Source of the DNA: Hexactinellida sp. DTS-2022
Taxonomy: Eukaryota; Porifera; Hexactinellida
Direction of reading: 5' to 3'
Assembly: GCA_028753945.1 (NCBI GenBank)
Contig: JAPNXP010000014.1
Location: forward strand, 1,364,001 to 1,428,000
DNA length: 64,000 nt
Shown: positions 1-10,625 of the stretch, piece after piece
Layout: each line of letters begins with the position of its first letter
Position numbering within the stretch: position 1 is the first letter of the stretch
Program-made: the position numbers and the translations under genes
Notes under the pieces: model-generated
The model's input: only the letters and a program-made list of their open reading frames with translations
What the model was told of the DNA's origin: nothing
Databases searched by the model: none

Positions 1-153
1 ACCTATATAAAAAACAAATTACATAAGTAGAAGCACCCTGGATTAGTTATTTCGAAGAATAATGGAATTGCATCTATTTAGTTGACTATACTAGTTAATC
101 CCTGGTCCAGAAATTTGAGTGCGTACCATTGCCTTATGTATAGAATGCTATGG
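1..153. mobile_element. Right arm of a type-2 foldback element (FB2)
   Basis: This sequence matches 60970-61117 almost base for base and ends in the same terminal motif GAATGCTATGG. The rest of the element lies before the window. It was inserted into the hAT-like repeat that follows: the next bases (ATATACGTAG) are found uninterrupted in the other copy of that repeat near 38720. Confidence 0.75.
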
Positions 154-629
154 ATATACGTAGATGTAGCTGATTTAAATATTTTCAAAAGTTCTCGTAA
201 TGTATGGATATTTTTCTTGAGATTTCATTGTAATATTTAATCCACCCGTGGTTGCATAGATCGACATATAAACTAAACGAGAAAAAAATTCAGCATCTTA
301 TCTAGTATAATAACTTTCTGGAGGATGTAAGCGAAAGCCCACCCGAGATATTTTTAAGAATTTCTTCCAAATTTGAATTAAAACATAATAGTACAGTGTA
401 TTAACAAGGGACTAAATAATCTTAACTAACTTACAAGTATACGAGTAGAACAAAACTTGGTACTTGTATCTTGACTAATTTTAGTAGAAAAATCCAGTTA
501 TTTACTTATTTATCATTAAATATAAGTATAGAAACAATTTCCAAAAATAGCGGGAGTTTGAAAAGTTTGGCGGGAGGTCGGGAAGATGGGAGAAAAAAGG
601 CAAAAAAAGCGGGAGAGTTGGCAACCCTG
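154..629. mobile_element. Partial hAT-like MITE of the GCGGGAG family
   Basis: Reverse-complement copy of 38235-38735. It ends in GGCAACCCTG and has repeated GCGGGAG words near the end. Its other end was displaced by the foldback arm at 1-153. No coding sequence. Confidence 0.7.
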
Positions 630-693
630 CTATGAGTTGGGGTCGGAAAGAGCGTTTAGTCTTCATACTATGATGTGGTCTCATCTCATAACA
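630..693 (+). mobile_element. End fragment of the hammerhead-bearing LTR-like repeat
   Basis: It matches the reverse complement of 38168-38234, the segment on the other side of the hAT insertion in the 38168-39300 element, and ends in CATCTCATAACA. The junction with the hAT MITE is at the same point as in the 38-kb copy, so the composite itself has been copied. Confidence 0.6.
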
Positions 694-791
694 ACAGTAT
701 AAACTGGCCATATATTACTTTGAGTCTCCTTATATGCAGATAATAATTAATGCATTTAGTGCTCTGGGGAAAATTTCCACTTTGTTATAGG

Positions 792-1156
792 CATGACCTT
801 CGATATACAAGGCCATACCACTGAGTATATTTTTCTGGAACATGGATTATTAAAGTCCATTGATAAATAGGTTATTTATTATATTTATCTCCATAACTAG
901 TAATGATAGACGTCATAAATGTACTATAACTAGTATATAGGAACTTGGTAGTATCAAGGTATGCATAGCATCCTTCAGAATTGTGCTATTTCACCATATG
1001 ATTACGTAATAAAATGACCATAACACAGACTATCAATTTTATGTAAACTGGGTAGTTCTGATCTATCCGGAATAGGTAACTTTCTTCCATTTATAATACA
1101 TAATTTATGCTTAACTTCATTAACTTTTGAGATAATGATATAATTAGTTTAGAAAA
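792..1156. mobile_element. Left arm of a type-1 foldback element (FB1)
   Basis: It starts CATGACCTTCGATATAC and follows the left arm of the complete element at 39719-40785 with moderate divergence. The matching right arm is at 3935-4490, so one old FB1 probably spans 792-4490 with later insertions inside it. Confidence 0.65.
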
Positions 1157-1426
1157 ATAATTTGCTTAGAACTGCCTCCAACAGAAAATGCTGTCTGTCG
1201 GCTTAAAGGTGTTGAACCATTTCAGAAAGGTGCTTCGGAAGGTAACGACCCTTAGTGTGCCGGAAGTTTCATTCAGCCCACTTCATTTGAGAGATATTCA
1301 AGTTCAGTGGATAATAGGTGATGAGTCAGGATTTTTTTCCGTGCATGTTTAGGTGTTCACCCCAACGCCAACAACACTTTCGAAATATAAAAATCACAAA
1401 ATTGTAAAACACATTTTTTGACGATG
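1157..1426. repeat. Dispersed repeat shared with 44190-44450 and 44800-44830
   Basis: Words such as GGTGTTGAACCATTTCAGAAAGG and the following 150 bases recur around 44260-44420 with scattered changes. The last part (ACACATTTTTTGACGAT) recurs near 44810. No coding potential seen. Confidence 0.5.
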
Positions 1427-1618
1427 TCAATGATATGATATCTCTGGTCCTCGGGAGTAAGTAGGGTTGGTAGCCCTGCGTAGGTTGGCAGTACGGACTA
1501 ACTCACCTGGTGAGGCTAGCGGCCAGTAGTACGTCATGGGCGACGTAATGCGTTGTCGAGGGTTACCCTCATGATGAGTCCCTGCAATATGACGAAACCA
1601 CTCACATAACATCCCTAA
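1427..1618 (+). mobile_element. Hammerhead-bearing repeat, copy 1
   Basis: In the same orientation as the ribozyme it matches the reverse complement of 39070-39290: conserved blocks CTCGGGAGTA, AGTACGGACT, the hammerhead, and ACATCCCTA. Its outer ends are not clear. Confidence 0.6.
1553..1602 (+). ncRNA. Hammerhead ribozyme motif, copy 1 (type III layout, core mutated)
   Basis: The order is GTC (1555-1557), stem I GAGGG/CCCTC with loop TTA (1558-1570), the CTGATGA box read here as ATGATGA (1571-1577), stem II GTC/GAC (1578-1593), then GAAAC (1594-1598). The first core C is A, which should abolish or cripple cleavage. Stem III, formed with bases before GTC, is weak. Confidence 0.65.
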
Positions 1619-1917
1619 CAGAGTCTACTGTATATTATTCCAAAAGTTAAAAAAAATATATTTTAATTTTATAAATTTCAATTCGCCTGTTCAGCTACTC
1701 TGAATCTGATTGTTTGAGATGAGGGGCCGGTGTAGGAGTGCCAGCGGTCCCCGTGTCAGGAAGTAAGTGGCGGGCACCGGAGCGAACGTAGCGAGCAATC
1801 CTAAGAAGGGATCTGGGGTGTATCCCGCGGAAATTCTTTTAGATTAGACAAACAAATAACATATTTAGACAAGTGTAGTAACGGAGACTACGACGATGGG
1901 CAACTGTAGACTAGTAG
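1619..1917. other. Non-coding spacer
   Basis: No gene or clear repeat boundary seen. A GC-richer stretch at 1720-1830 does not match any other part of the window that I noticed. Confidence 0.4.
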
Positions 1918-2528
1918 TAGGGCATTAGGATCGCACGATCAAAGATCGCGCGATCACGATCGCGATCCTTTTTTGACGATCGAAGCAGGATCGTCGATCG
2001 TATTTTACAGAACGATCGAAATGGAGATCGCGATCATTTTTTTGCATAGATTTCGATCCTACATTCCGATCTTTTTTTGAAAAGGTTGTCCAATTAAATT
2101 CATTAATAGTACAGCACTTGTCAATTCTCAGTATGGATAAGAAAGCTTTCCTTAAATTTCGAATTACTATATCCCAGAAAGACTTTGGTGGCTAACGTCA
2201 CCAAACCACCTAATTTGTTGAATACAGATGTATTTAATTTGAATACAATTATTAATTCAATTTATCCATAAAACAGGCCGGTATCAAGGCATTAAATATT
2301 TTTCAGGTTATTTCAAATCTAACTTCACAGTTTCTAAAACTTGGTTAAGTTGAAACCTGAGCATCCTGAACAGTTACTACGGCAAATATGAAATGATCGC
2401 AAAAATGATCGGGATCGGATCGGCGATCATTTCTAAAAATGCGATCGGGATCGAGATCGCGATACTATTATAAGTGATGATCGGGATCGAGATCTCGATC
2501 AATTTTTTTGCGATCGACTAATGCTCTA
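1918..2528. mobile_element. hAT-like MITE with GATCGCGATC subterminal repeats
   Basis: The ends are TAGGGCATTAG and, inverted, TAGAGCATTAG. They are flanked by a perfect 8-bp direct repeat ACTAGTAG (1910-1917 and 2529-2536). Both ends carry clustered GATCG/CGATC palindromes; the middle is AT-rich and non-coding. Confidence 0.85.
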
Positions 2529-2536
2529 ACTAGTAG

Positions 2537-2720
2537 CGTACATAAACTACTAGTGGGGTTTTGTTCCATTAGAGGAACTCATCAGGAGGGTGACCCTCGA
2601 CCCCATGACTCCACTCACCCCTGTGGGTGGTCACGCTTCCTTATTGCCACGGTGTCTCCATCACGACACTCGTGCCTCCTGCCCGCTGTGTCTCCATAAC
2701 AACACTATCCCGGCCCCGAT
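2537..2720 (-). mobile_element. Hammerhead-bearing repeat, copy 2 (diverged)
   Basis: It contains the hammerhead at 2553-2605 on the minus strand and a GC-rich flank with TGTCTCCAT words. It is only loosely similar to copies 1 and 3 outside the ribozyme. Confidence 0.45.
2553..2605 (-). ncRNA. Hammerhead ribozyme motif, copy 2 (type III, one core change)
   Basis: Read on the minus strand: stem III GGGGT/ACCCC (five pairs), cleavage triplet GTC, stem I GAGGG/CCCTC, an intact CTGATGA, stem II GTTCC/GGAAC (five pairs), then AAAA where GAAA is expected. Stems II and III differ from the other copies yet still pair, which supports a real fold. The G-to-A core change predicts low activity. Confidence 0.75.
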
Positions 2721-2744
2721 ACTACAGCAAGCTTTGTAATAATC

Positions 2745-3432
2745 ACTAGCCCGCTTCGCTTGCTAGGTCGCTTCGAGACAGAACACAACCACACACCAAC
2801 CGCTTCGCGGTTGGTGTGTGGTTTAACCGTTTATACACTTTTAACATTGATTATAAAGCGTAAATAGGCCTAAATAGTCAAATTTAACAGTTTTGTTAAA
2901 TTTTAGAGATTACGTCATCATGCGATAATGAGTAAGCATATTGGCAATCTGGTGTGACCAACGTGTCCGCATCATTAATGTACATGCTCTATTAAATTTT
3001 CAGATTTTTATCTCTTAGAGGGCGGGAATTATCTGCGATTAAGTGAATTTTCAGGGTTCTCGAAATATGACAATGACGTCATAACTTGTCGAGGTGTGAG
3101 AAATTTCGAGTGGAAACCTCAACTTGTTGGCGGGTGCCAAAGGTTACCCCTATATGCCAAAAATCCCATTTGGAAACCGTCCAGTTTCTTCAATCAACTC
3201 GGAATATACAAACAAATATATATATATACTAGCTCGCTTCGCTTGCTAAATCGCTGCGGCAGAACACAACCACACACCAACCGCTTCGCGGTTGGTGTGC
3301 GGTTTATATACTCCTAATATTGATTATAAAGCGTAAATTGGCCTAAATAGTCAAATTTAACAAAGTGAAATTTTAGTGATTACGTCATCATGCGATAATG
3401 AGTAAGCATATTGGCAATCTGGTGTGACCAAC
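2745..3432. repeat. Two copies of a Helitron-like end repeat
   Basis: 2745-2960 and 3228-3432 are near duplicates: ACTAGC.CGCTTCGCTTGCTA, then the hairpin CCAACCGCTTCGCGGTTGG, then ATTACGTCATCATGCGATAA. The GC-rich CGCTTCGCG hairpins resemble those at 7421-9883. No ORF of interest. Confidence 0.5.
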
Positions 3433-3934
3433 AATCTGGTCGTCCCAAAATGGGTCATACCTAGAAAAAATTCATACAAAGCGTATTTTAGTATCATTAG
3501 AAGCGGAATTTTTCGTAGAATAACATATCCAAAATCCGCTGAAATCCGTTATGGGGAAATTTTTTTACACGGGTGGCAGTGTCGGCCATTTCATAGTAAA
3601 TCGCCGACATTTTCGTAACTAACTTTCTCAAATCAATTCTAATCAACTTATAATCATCATATTTGTACTCAGCGAAAAATTTCCAGCAATTTGATATATC
3701 ACATGACAACATTTGGAGGATTTTTTCCATAGCAACGCTGGAATGTATAAAAAATATGTCAGGAATGTACGAACATTCCATTCTCAAATTGTTTGTCGAG
3801 ATTAATCGAGATAAACCTAAAATTTAAGATTTTCAGCTAAATCTCGTCAAATCCCATTTTAGAGGGTCGATATGTGTATAATTATACTAGTGGAGTTGAA
3901 CGAGGGGTCACTAGATAATTTTTGAGAGAATAAG
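3433..3934. other. Non-coding DNA with a foldback-like core
   Basis: Near 3720-3780 there is TTCCATAGCAACG followed by GGAATGTACGAACATTCC. This is the same combination, in reverse, as the core of the FB1 and FB2 foldbacks. A 96-codon minus-strand frame across it looks incidental. Confidence 0.4.
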
Positions 3935-4490
3935 TTAATTAGCACTTAATTCCTTATGAGGTAATACACTCATTATCTCAAAAATTATTGTAGTTAGGCA
4001 TATATAATGTATTATTAATGAATAGGAAGTTACCTATTGCGGATAGATTAGTACTAGCCTAGTTTACATAAAATCGATAGTTTTTGAGTTATGGCTCATT
4101 TTAGGAAAAATACATTTCCCTGGCAACCGAGGAATGTGTCAACATTCCATTTATAATTTCGATATATTTCATTCAACTTGTTATGGGCATCATCATGTTC
4201 CAATTTTGAACATTTATAACGCGTCTAACTATGTTAAAAGCAGGCTATAAAAACACGATAATACCCACCAAAATTAGCGATTGCGTAATCAAATGATGAC
4301 ATAGCTCAATTCTGAAGGGTGCTATGTATACCTTGATACCATGTTCCTATATAGTTATAGAAAATTTATGAGGTATATCACTACTAGTTATTTAGATAAC
4401 GATAAATAACCTATTTATCAATAGCCTTCCTTTAATCCATGGTCCAGTTTCAAAAAGTTGGCGCATAGGCCTTATATAACGTAGGTCACG
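3935..4490. mobile_element. Right arm of a type-1 foldback element (FB1)
   Basis: It matches 40265-40785 throughout, including GGAATGTGTCAACATTCC and the terminal GGTCACG. It pairs with the left arm at 792-1156. Confidence 0.65.
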
Positions 4491-4629
4491 CGTAGAGATT
4501 ACTCAAATTACCTTGAACCTGCCTTTGTAGATGAAATTATACAGTTTGCTGCTCTCTGGAACAAATATCTCTACTGGAGACAGAAAACAGAGTAAAGAAA
4601 TCCACATGCTTAAGTTGATTACAAGTAAT

Positions 4630-4928
4630 CAGTGCTCGACAAATTAGGTGGTTTGGTTTCGTTAGCCTCCAAAAATCTTTCTTAAGCCACCAAATTTAAA
4701 CCTTGGTGCTTAACTAATGCACCATTAATTGTCGAATAATTTGATGTTGTGTTGATTATATTGTTCGTTGCATTATTGGATATGAATTTAGTGTTATTTT
4801 ACGGCATCAAAAGTTTGTCAAGCCATCAATGGTTTGTTAAACCGGTTGTAGTTTATTCTTTAGCCTCCAGAAAAAGTGAGGTGGTAGCTTAATTAGCCAC
4901 AATCAAAATCTAAGTTTGTCGTGCACTG
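4630..4928. mobile_element. MITE with CAGTGC...GCACTG ends
   Basis: The inverted ends share CAGTGCNCGACAAA. Inside are GGTGG and AGCCACC words. No clean target duplication (GTAAT/GTAAC at best), so the superfamily is uncertain. Confidence 0.5.
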
Positions 4929-4932
4929 GTAA

Positions 4933-5103
4933 CAGTCGACTCCGCTTAATAGAGCCACTGGTTAATTAATGGGATCAAAATTACACACAATACATAGGAC
5001 GAATTACAGCTTGACTTAAAATATTTTCGGTTAAATGGTCTCTCCGCTTAATCCTGTAAAAATAACCTGGTCCCGAGGTGACTCTATTAAGCGGTGTCGA
5101 ATG
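4933..5103. mobile_element. pogo-like MITE (CAGTCGACTCCGCTTAAT)
   Basis: A diverged copy of 56407-56574. The inverted ends carry CTCCGCTTAATAGAG and CTCTATTAAGCGG. TA follows at 5104, as expected for Tc1/mariner/pogo elements. Confidence 0.7.
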
Positions 5104-5204
5104 TATATCAAAGTTGTGCTAGCAGAAATCTTAGCTTAAAAATAAATAAAAGCTCAATTTAAAGCACTTTTATGTGTTTTTAGAGAAAAAGGTGATTTTG
5201 TTGT

Positions 5205-5350
5205 TGTTTGTATAATATAGATTAACGTTAACGGTTTATCGTTATCTTCCGTTACATTGTTAGCGAATTAACGGATTAACGGTTAACGGAGTTAACTTTT
5301 TGGTTAACGGATTAACAATTAACGAAGTTAACTTTTTGATTAACTGTGCC
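5205..5350. repeat. GTTAACGG-rich imperfect repeat
   Basis: Irregular repetition of TTAACGGATTAACGG words, about 145 bases; non-coding. Confidence 0.5.
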
Positions 5351-5377
5351 AACCTTGGTAGGCAGACCAAAATTATT

Positions 5378-5740
5378 CAGCTCTAGATCGACTTAGATAC
5401 TCTTAACAATGAAGAAGTCACAAAAGTATTCACCATTTTAAATGCTCTCGTATTCCTTGGAATGTTCTTGTTAATCTTTCCAATGGTCTTCATTACGATT
5501 GGTATTGGACACGTTCAGTATACAGAATGATTAGAAGAAAGTATTCAGCACAATTTAGATACAAAAATGCTAGCGGGTTTGAAGGAAATCTACTAATTTA
5601 TCCAATAGTCTGTCTTCAGAAGTTATTTTCGATTGATTAATCACCCCTTCTTAATTTAACATGTAATTAATCATATTCTCATTATGGTACTGTAGGCTTT
5701 TGCATCTACTTTGTTCAGCACTATATTTATAATTTTTCAA
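5378..5740 (+). pseudogene. 3' fragment of the 7TM-like gene at 58927-60033
   Basis: This stretch closely matches the last quarter of the minus-strand gene at the other end of the window, including part of its 3' untranslated region. A 21-bp in-frame deletion removes the codons for DIDNLSS. Small changes around 5505-5520 then break the frame before the final basic segment. Nothing upstream of this matches the rest of the gene, so it is a truncated recent duplicate. Confidence 0.8.
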
Positions 5741-6142
5741 TGAATTGAAATTTGATTATCTATTTTATCTATTTTATCTATTTTAACTAAAACTGAGCAA
5801 GCCATTTCAACCTAACAACAACAAACATTATCTAGTTTGGAAGGGACAATAGTACAAGTATTTTATTAATTAATAAGATAAGTCACTGATATTTCATAAT
5901 AGCTTTCTAGCACAGTCTACTAATCTAATCTAGTTATTGACGGCAATTTCAATACAAAAATAGTCACTATTACACTGAGAACATCATTTGAAATATAAGT
6001 TAGGTAATATTTATAAAAAGTACACGTATGTGCTTTCTATTAACTTATTGCAAATTAAGGAATTGTATTGGATTACAAAACTATACGAGTTCGTTGATTA
6101 TAAAAACGAATTAGTTAATATAGTATATTCATAATTACTTAA
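5741..6142. other. Upstream region of the plus-strand 7TM-like gene
   Basis: AT-rich. Bases 5925-5970 (CTAATCTAGTTATTGACGGC and on) recur at 37350-37400, so part of this flank is a dispersed sequence. No recognisable promoter element beyond TATA-like tracts. Confidence 0.4.
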
Positions 6143-7255
6143 ATGTTTTCAGTCGTATTATATGCAACGTTTGGTACACTCTTCTTAATATTGAGCTCAT
6201 TCTGGTTAATCGTTTTTGCCAGGCGTATTTACCAATTGATACATTACAGAAAGGGAGTGTTTAGACATATTATAGATGAGGAATCAGGGTTTATATATCG
6301 ACAATACTACTACCATTATCAAACTGAAATATGGAAATATATATTTCTTATTCTGATTAATATTTTCCAGGTTTCCGCTACAGTTATTGATTTAATTAAG
6401 TCGAATCTGGCAAAGTTTTGTTTCCCAATTAGCAGGAACATAAGTGTTCACACGAAAGGATTGGAATGCTGCGTTCAAGTTAACAACTCAATACTGTTTC
6501 AGTTTCAATTTTCACAATCAACAATTCCAGAATTGACAATACTAGAAGCCACAGGCCAGAGTTTAGAAATAATTGTTCTAACACTAATTGCATGTCTAAT
6601 GCTGTACTTAATAAAACGGATTAAAAAAATCAAACACAGCATAGTTAATAAGAAAACAAAATTATATCTTATAATAGTATATATCTCGCCTTTGCTAATT
6701 ATAAGTTTCGCAAGCGTTACATCATTAATCATCATAAGCAACGTTCTTTTCTTCGTCGCAGTTAGTGTATCTTTTTATTTTCTTATAAAAGTATTTAAAC
6801 AGTTCTTATCAGCTTTACTTCAGCAAGCTTACCAAGCTCAATACGGTTCCAACAAACATGAGTTAAGACAATACAAATACTTCAAGTATACAATGACTGT
6901 CATACTAAATGGATACTTTATTATCCTGTTAGCAACGATTCTCACAAAATTCCCCTCCATTTTCACGAGTATATTTTTCTACGGAAAATGTTATTTTCCT
7001 TTAAGTTTGATTCCACAATACAAGCCAATAAATATTTCTGACAAATCTATAGAAGATTTTCTCAAAATTATGAAGCTAGTGAACATTGGGGGAAAATTCT
7101 TGAGTTGCATTGGACTATTAGTTGTCCTATTACCAATCCTTGTTCTAACTGTCTTTATGTGGGCGAATTTTTTCTCCAAGTTTGTTAGAAGAGGGAGAAC
7201 TAATCAGTACAGGTATAATATGGAGACTATAAATAAACGTCTGATAGAAAAATGA
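6143..7255 (+). CDS. Orphan seven-transmembrane-like protein (paralogue A)
   Basis: A 370-residue, intronless reading frame starting at the first ATG. I see seven hydrophobic segments at about residues 4-27, 64-86, 130-158, 173-190, 193-216, 250-270 and 318-345. The basic stretches (28-45, 157-172, 217-250, C-terminal tail) fall on one side, which fits an outside N terminus and a receptor-like fold. Blocks shared with the 58927-60033 protein: YHYQTEI at the start of segment 2, a Cys next to the NNS glycosylation sequon (109-116), a QYKYFKYT block, and FFYGKCYFP between segments 6 and 7. The two conserved outer-loop Cys could form a disulfide. I do not recognise the family. Receptor, channel or transporter are all possible; receptor is only inferred from topology. 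A possible poly(A) signal AATAAA lies at 7388-7393. Confidence 0.8.
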   Translation: MFSVVLYATFGTLFLILSSFWLIVFARRIYQLIHYRKGVFRHIIDEESGFIYRQYYYHYQTEIWKYIFLILINIFQVSATVIDLIKSNLAKFCFPISRNISVHTKGLECCVQVNNSILFQFQFSQSTIPELTILEATGQSLEIIVLTLIACLMLYLIKRIKKIKHSIVNKKTKLYLIIVYISPLLIISFASVTSLIIISNVLFFVAVSVSFYFLIKVFKQFLSALLQQAYQAQYGSNKHELRQYKYFKYTMTVILNGYFIILLATILTKFPSIFTSIFFYGKCYFPLSLIPQYKPINISDKSIEDFLKIMKLVNIGGKFLSCIGLLVVLLPILVLTVFMWANFFSKFVRRGRTNQYRYNMETINKRLIEK

Positions 7256-7420
7256 AATGAAATTCACTACCTCACAACTTCCATTATACTACATTGATTA
7301 TTTGTACGTATTTACTTTTTATCATGAAATACTTGACAATCTTTGAATGTATTGATCTTATTCTGGTGATTACGTAATATAATTTCTAATAAATTGTTTG
7401 ACTTTTAATATTTAATCTAT

Positions 7421-8606
7421 ACGAGCCCTTCGGTCTCGGTCGCTTCGCGACTTTTGTTCGTTCGTGTTATTCAGTACGCGATACAATTAACGGCCGCTTT
7501 GCGGCCTTTCCCTTCCCAAAAAGCTATATAGTATTACTATTCAGTTTCACCTGTGGCTAGTGAATTACACACTATTACTTAATAACGCGTGCCTAAAATT
7601 CATTTTGGGTTGTGATTCCTGTAATTTGTTTGGGGAATTATGTTGAGTAAGTTATTCTCATTGCTCAATAGTTATTTATTATTAGTTAATTAATAGCTCA
7701 ATAATTCTTAAGGATAGCTCGTTCAGCTATATTAAAAGGTTCAGCTTGTTAGCTCAAATAAATTGAGACCTGGGGTTGGTAAATTATACGCAATTAATTA
7801 TTTCAGTAAGTTGTATTGCAAAGTGATTTACTCACTCTGGGTGTAATCTCTCCATAATAATGGTTTAAAGATGAGAATAAGACCGCTTCGCGGTCTTATT
7901 CTCACCATTAAACCATTATTATGGAGAGGTAAATCCAGGGTTGCAAAATATTTGATTTATAAATAGTAATAAAGTTCTACATCTCAATAAACAATTCTTT
8001 TTGCAGGAGCTGGGTTAGTGAATTATTTAATTTAATTGATAGTAATAATTAACATAATAAATCTCATCGTTATAGGCAGAACCAAAAATCCTAGATTACT
8101 TAACTTAATTAATTTCTAGTAGAAATCCTAGGTTAGAAATTACGTAATCCCATTGATAGTCTTATTATAGGAAGCCAATATAGGTGTAATAAATAAACAA
8201 TGCATCAAGAAATTAACTACTCTAAGCGCATTCTTGTTAACCAAACAAGTAAGATCACACACATAGTGCTACAAATAAAAGGACACATTTTAACTAATAA
8301 CTTTTGCTATGTAAGTTCGTAAAAATTGATAATTTTCACAAAGGTGTTCCATTATGTGTTGTCGATTTTCATATAAAATTTATACTAACGGAGTCAAATT
8401 TGCAAAAGTTATTAAGGAAAAAGGTTACCGTGTCATGTCATGCTCACAATATTTCGCTTAGAAAACCAACAGACCCACGTCGCTATGATAAACTACTCCT
8501 ATATACCAAATCTCAGCTTTCTAGGTAGTATGGTCTTTTCAATTAATTACGGACAAACATCCCCACACACACACACACACACACACAACAATTCCGCTTT
8601 TAATAT
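7421..8606 (-). mobile_element. Helitron-like non-autonomous unit 1
   Basis: Starts ACGAGCCCTTCGGTCTCGG with CGCTTCGCG hairpins and ends in a CA-repeat, then CAACAATTCCGCTTTTAATAT. The reverse complement of that end looks like the 5' ends of the Helitrons here (TATATTAAAA, then TTG-rich repeats). It is directly followed by a second similar unit. No coding content. Confidence 0.55.
7848..7928. repeat. 81-nt near-perfect palindrome
   Basis: Arms CTCTCCATAATAATGG.../...CCATTATTATGGAGAG around GACCGCTTCGCGGTC. The equivalent in unit 2 is 9069-9149; where one arm changes C to G, the other changes G to C, so pairing is kept. Confidence 0.85.
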
Positions 8607-9883
8607 ACGAGCCCTTCGGTCTCGGTCGCTTCGCGACGGATCACTCTCTCACAAAGGTCGCTTCGCGACCTTTGTTTGTTTGTGTTAGGCACTACGCGAT
8701 GCAATTAACGGCCGCTTCGCGGCCTTTCCCTCCTCTAAAAGACAGTAATATTAATAATAAATAAGTTAACCTGTGGCTAGTATATTACACACACTACTTA
8801 ACGCGAGCTTAAATTCATTCTGGGTTGTGATTCGTTAATGTAATCTGTTTGGGAAATGATGTGTTATGTATGTTATTCTCATTACTTATTAGTTAATAAT
8901 ATTATATGATATTGGCTCAATAATTCTTAATTATTTAGATCATTTCAGCTCCATTAAAAGGTTAGCTTGTTAGCTCAAATAAATTGAAACCCGTGGCTGA
9001 TAAATTATACCCAATTATTTATTTCAGTATATTGTATTGCAAAGGAATTTACTTAGCCTGGATTTAATCTCTGCATAATAATGGTTTAAAGATGAGAATA
9101 AGACCGCTTCGCGGTCTTATTCTCACCATTAAACCATTATTATGCAGAGGTTAAATCCAGGGTTGTAAATATTTGATTTAATTGATAGTAATAATAAACA
9201 TATCAATCTCATAATTAGACAGATCCTAAATCCTTGACGAATCAACTACTTAATTAATTTCATAATTTCAATATAGGTTAGAAATTACGTAATTCCATGA
9301 ATTGTCTTATTAATAGGAAGCCAATATAGGTGTAATAAATAAACAATGCATCAGAGAAGTTAACTACTCGAGTGCATTATTGTTAACCAAACAAATCAGA
9401 TCACCCACATAGTGCTAAGAATAATATGATACATTTGAACTAATAACTTTCGTTAATCACTCTTACTTGAATTGTTTGCAATAGAACACAATCGAAAATC
9501 GATTTTGCACTTTGCTATACCTGTGTTGGTACGATACACTATTTATGGTTGATTAGTGCAGGGACTAATTAATTAACTGTGTCACAATCAGAAGTAAAAT
9601 GGGAATTCGTGAACTGCTATCAGGTGTAGAAATTTAGTGTATGTCTAATGATTTGAATTTTCCACAAATCGGAGCAAAATTGGGAAGCTAGTACAAAATA
9701 TCTGTTTTTGCAACTGTGACGTCATAATCCCGTTATTTTGTTTCAAAAACCAATAGATCGTTGTCGCAGTACAAAATTACCCCTGTATGCAAATTTTCAG
9801 CTTTCTGGGACTTGTAGTCTTTCCAATTAATTCTGGACAAACATCCCCACACACACACACACAACAATTCCGCTTTTAATATA
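8607..9883 (-). mobile_element. Helitron-like non-autonomous unit 2
   Basis: A diverged direct repeat of 7421-8606: same GC-rich head, same palindrome (9069-9149), same CA-repeat tail (9846-9863) and the end CGCTTTTAATAT. The head-to-tail arrangement suggests a tandem insertion or rolling-circle product. Confidence 0.55.
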
Positions 9884-10625
9884 CAGATAGATATATAAAA
9901 TACAATGTCTGTCTGTCTGTCTGTCTGTCCTCACATCTCCTCTGAGATGCCTGAACCGATCTGTACCAAAGTTTGCATATTATCTAGAAATTACCTGACC
10001 ACTCCAGATAAGGAATTTTTAAGAAAAATATTCACATCTTCCATCCCCAAGGTGACAAAACCATTAACCAATTAAATTTTAGGGTTGTCCAAGTATGGAT
10101 TAGCATCTAGCATTCAATTAGTATAAAATGATTTTTATGTCTCTATCAATTGTTAAGTGTGCAGAATAGAATGCTTATCTCTGATACTGCAATTTAATTG
10201 GTCGAGGTTAAATTAATTCATCCAATCAGTATATTTGTATTCCGTTTGTATAGCTGTTGTATTCCTATACGATTTCCCATAATATAAACAACAATTGAAT
10301 ATACATATAGACCAATAAGATTCAACCTTACATTTGTGTTGTTGGACAATTTAATAGTCATACCTATTGCTATATATAGATTGGGTTGACATAGTATTTT
10401 TGCCAACTTCAGTCATAATTGACATATTAAATCCAAACCTGTTATTCAACTATTACGTATGCCACTTAAAAAACGTTCGCGTGTTGGTAATGATTGTAAA
10501 CAAATGCCCAATACAGCGAGAAAGCGAATAAAACGTGAAAATGAAACTTACCACCAAAGACAAAGCGTAGAAAAGCGTAGTTAACTAGCAGAAAAACGCC
10601 GCCCAGAGGGCGGCTTTTCGGCTAG
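9884..10625 (+). mobile_element. Short Helitron derivative
   Basis: Its 5' part has AT-rich sequence followed by a (GTCT) repeat (9905-9928) and a block similar to the 5' region of the large Helitron (AAAAATATTCACATCTTCC, TATGGATTAGCA). At the 3' end a GCCGCCC/GGGCGGC hairpin (10598-10614) is followed after seven bases by CTAG and then T, as expected for a Helitron terminus. Confidence 0.6.
10459..10620 (+). pseudogene. Start of a Helitron protein, truncated
   Basis: The ATG at 10459 opens a short basic frame (about 41 codons, rich in Lys and Arg) of the kind that begins animal Helitron proteins. A TAG stops it just before the terminal hairpin. It is probably the leftover N terminus of a deleted Helitron gene. 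Confidence 0.45.

Noticed and set aside
3497-3787. 96-codon minus-strand frame
   Set aside because: Overlaps foldback-core sequence and has no recognisable domain.
7848-9149. Bacterial-type terminators or operon signals
   Set aside because: The hairpins lie in eukaryotic repeats with no adjacent bacterial gene; spliced genes exclude a prokaryotic window.
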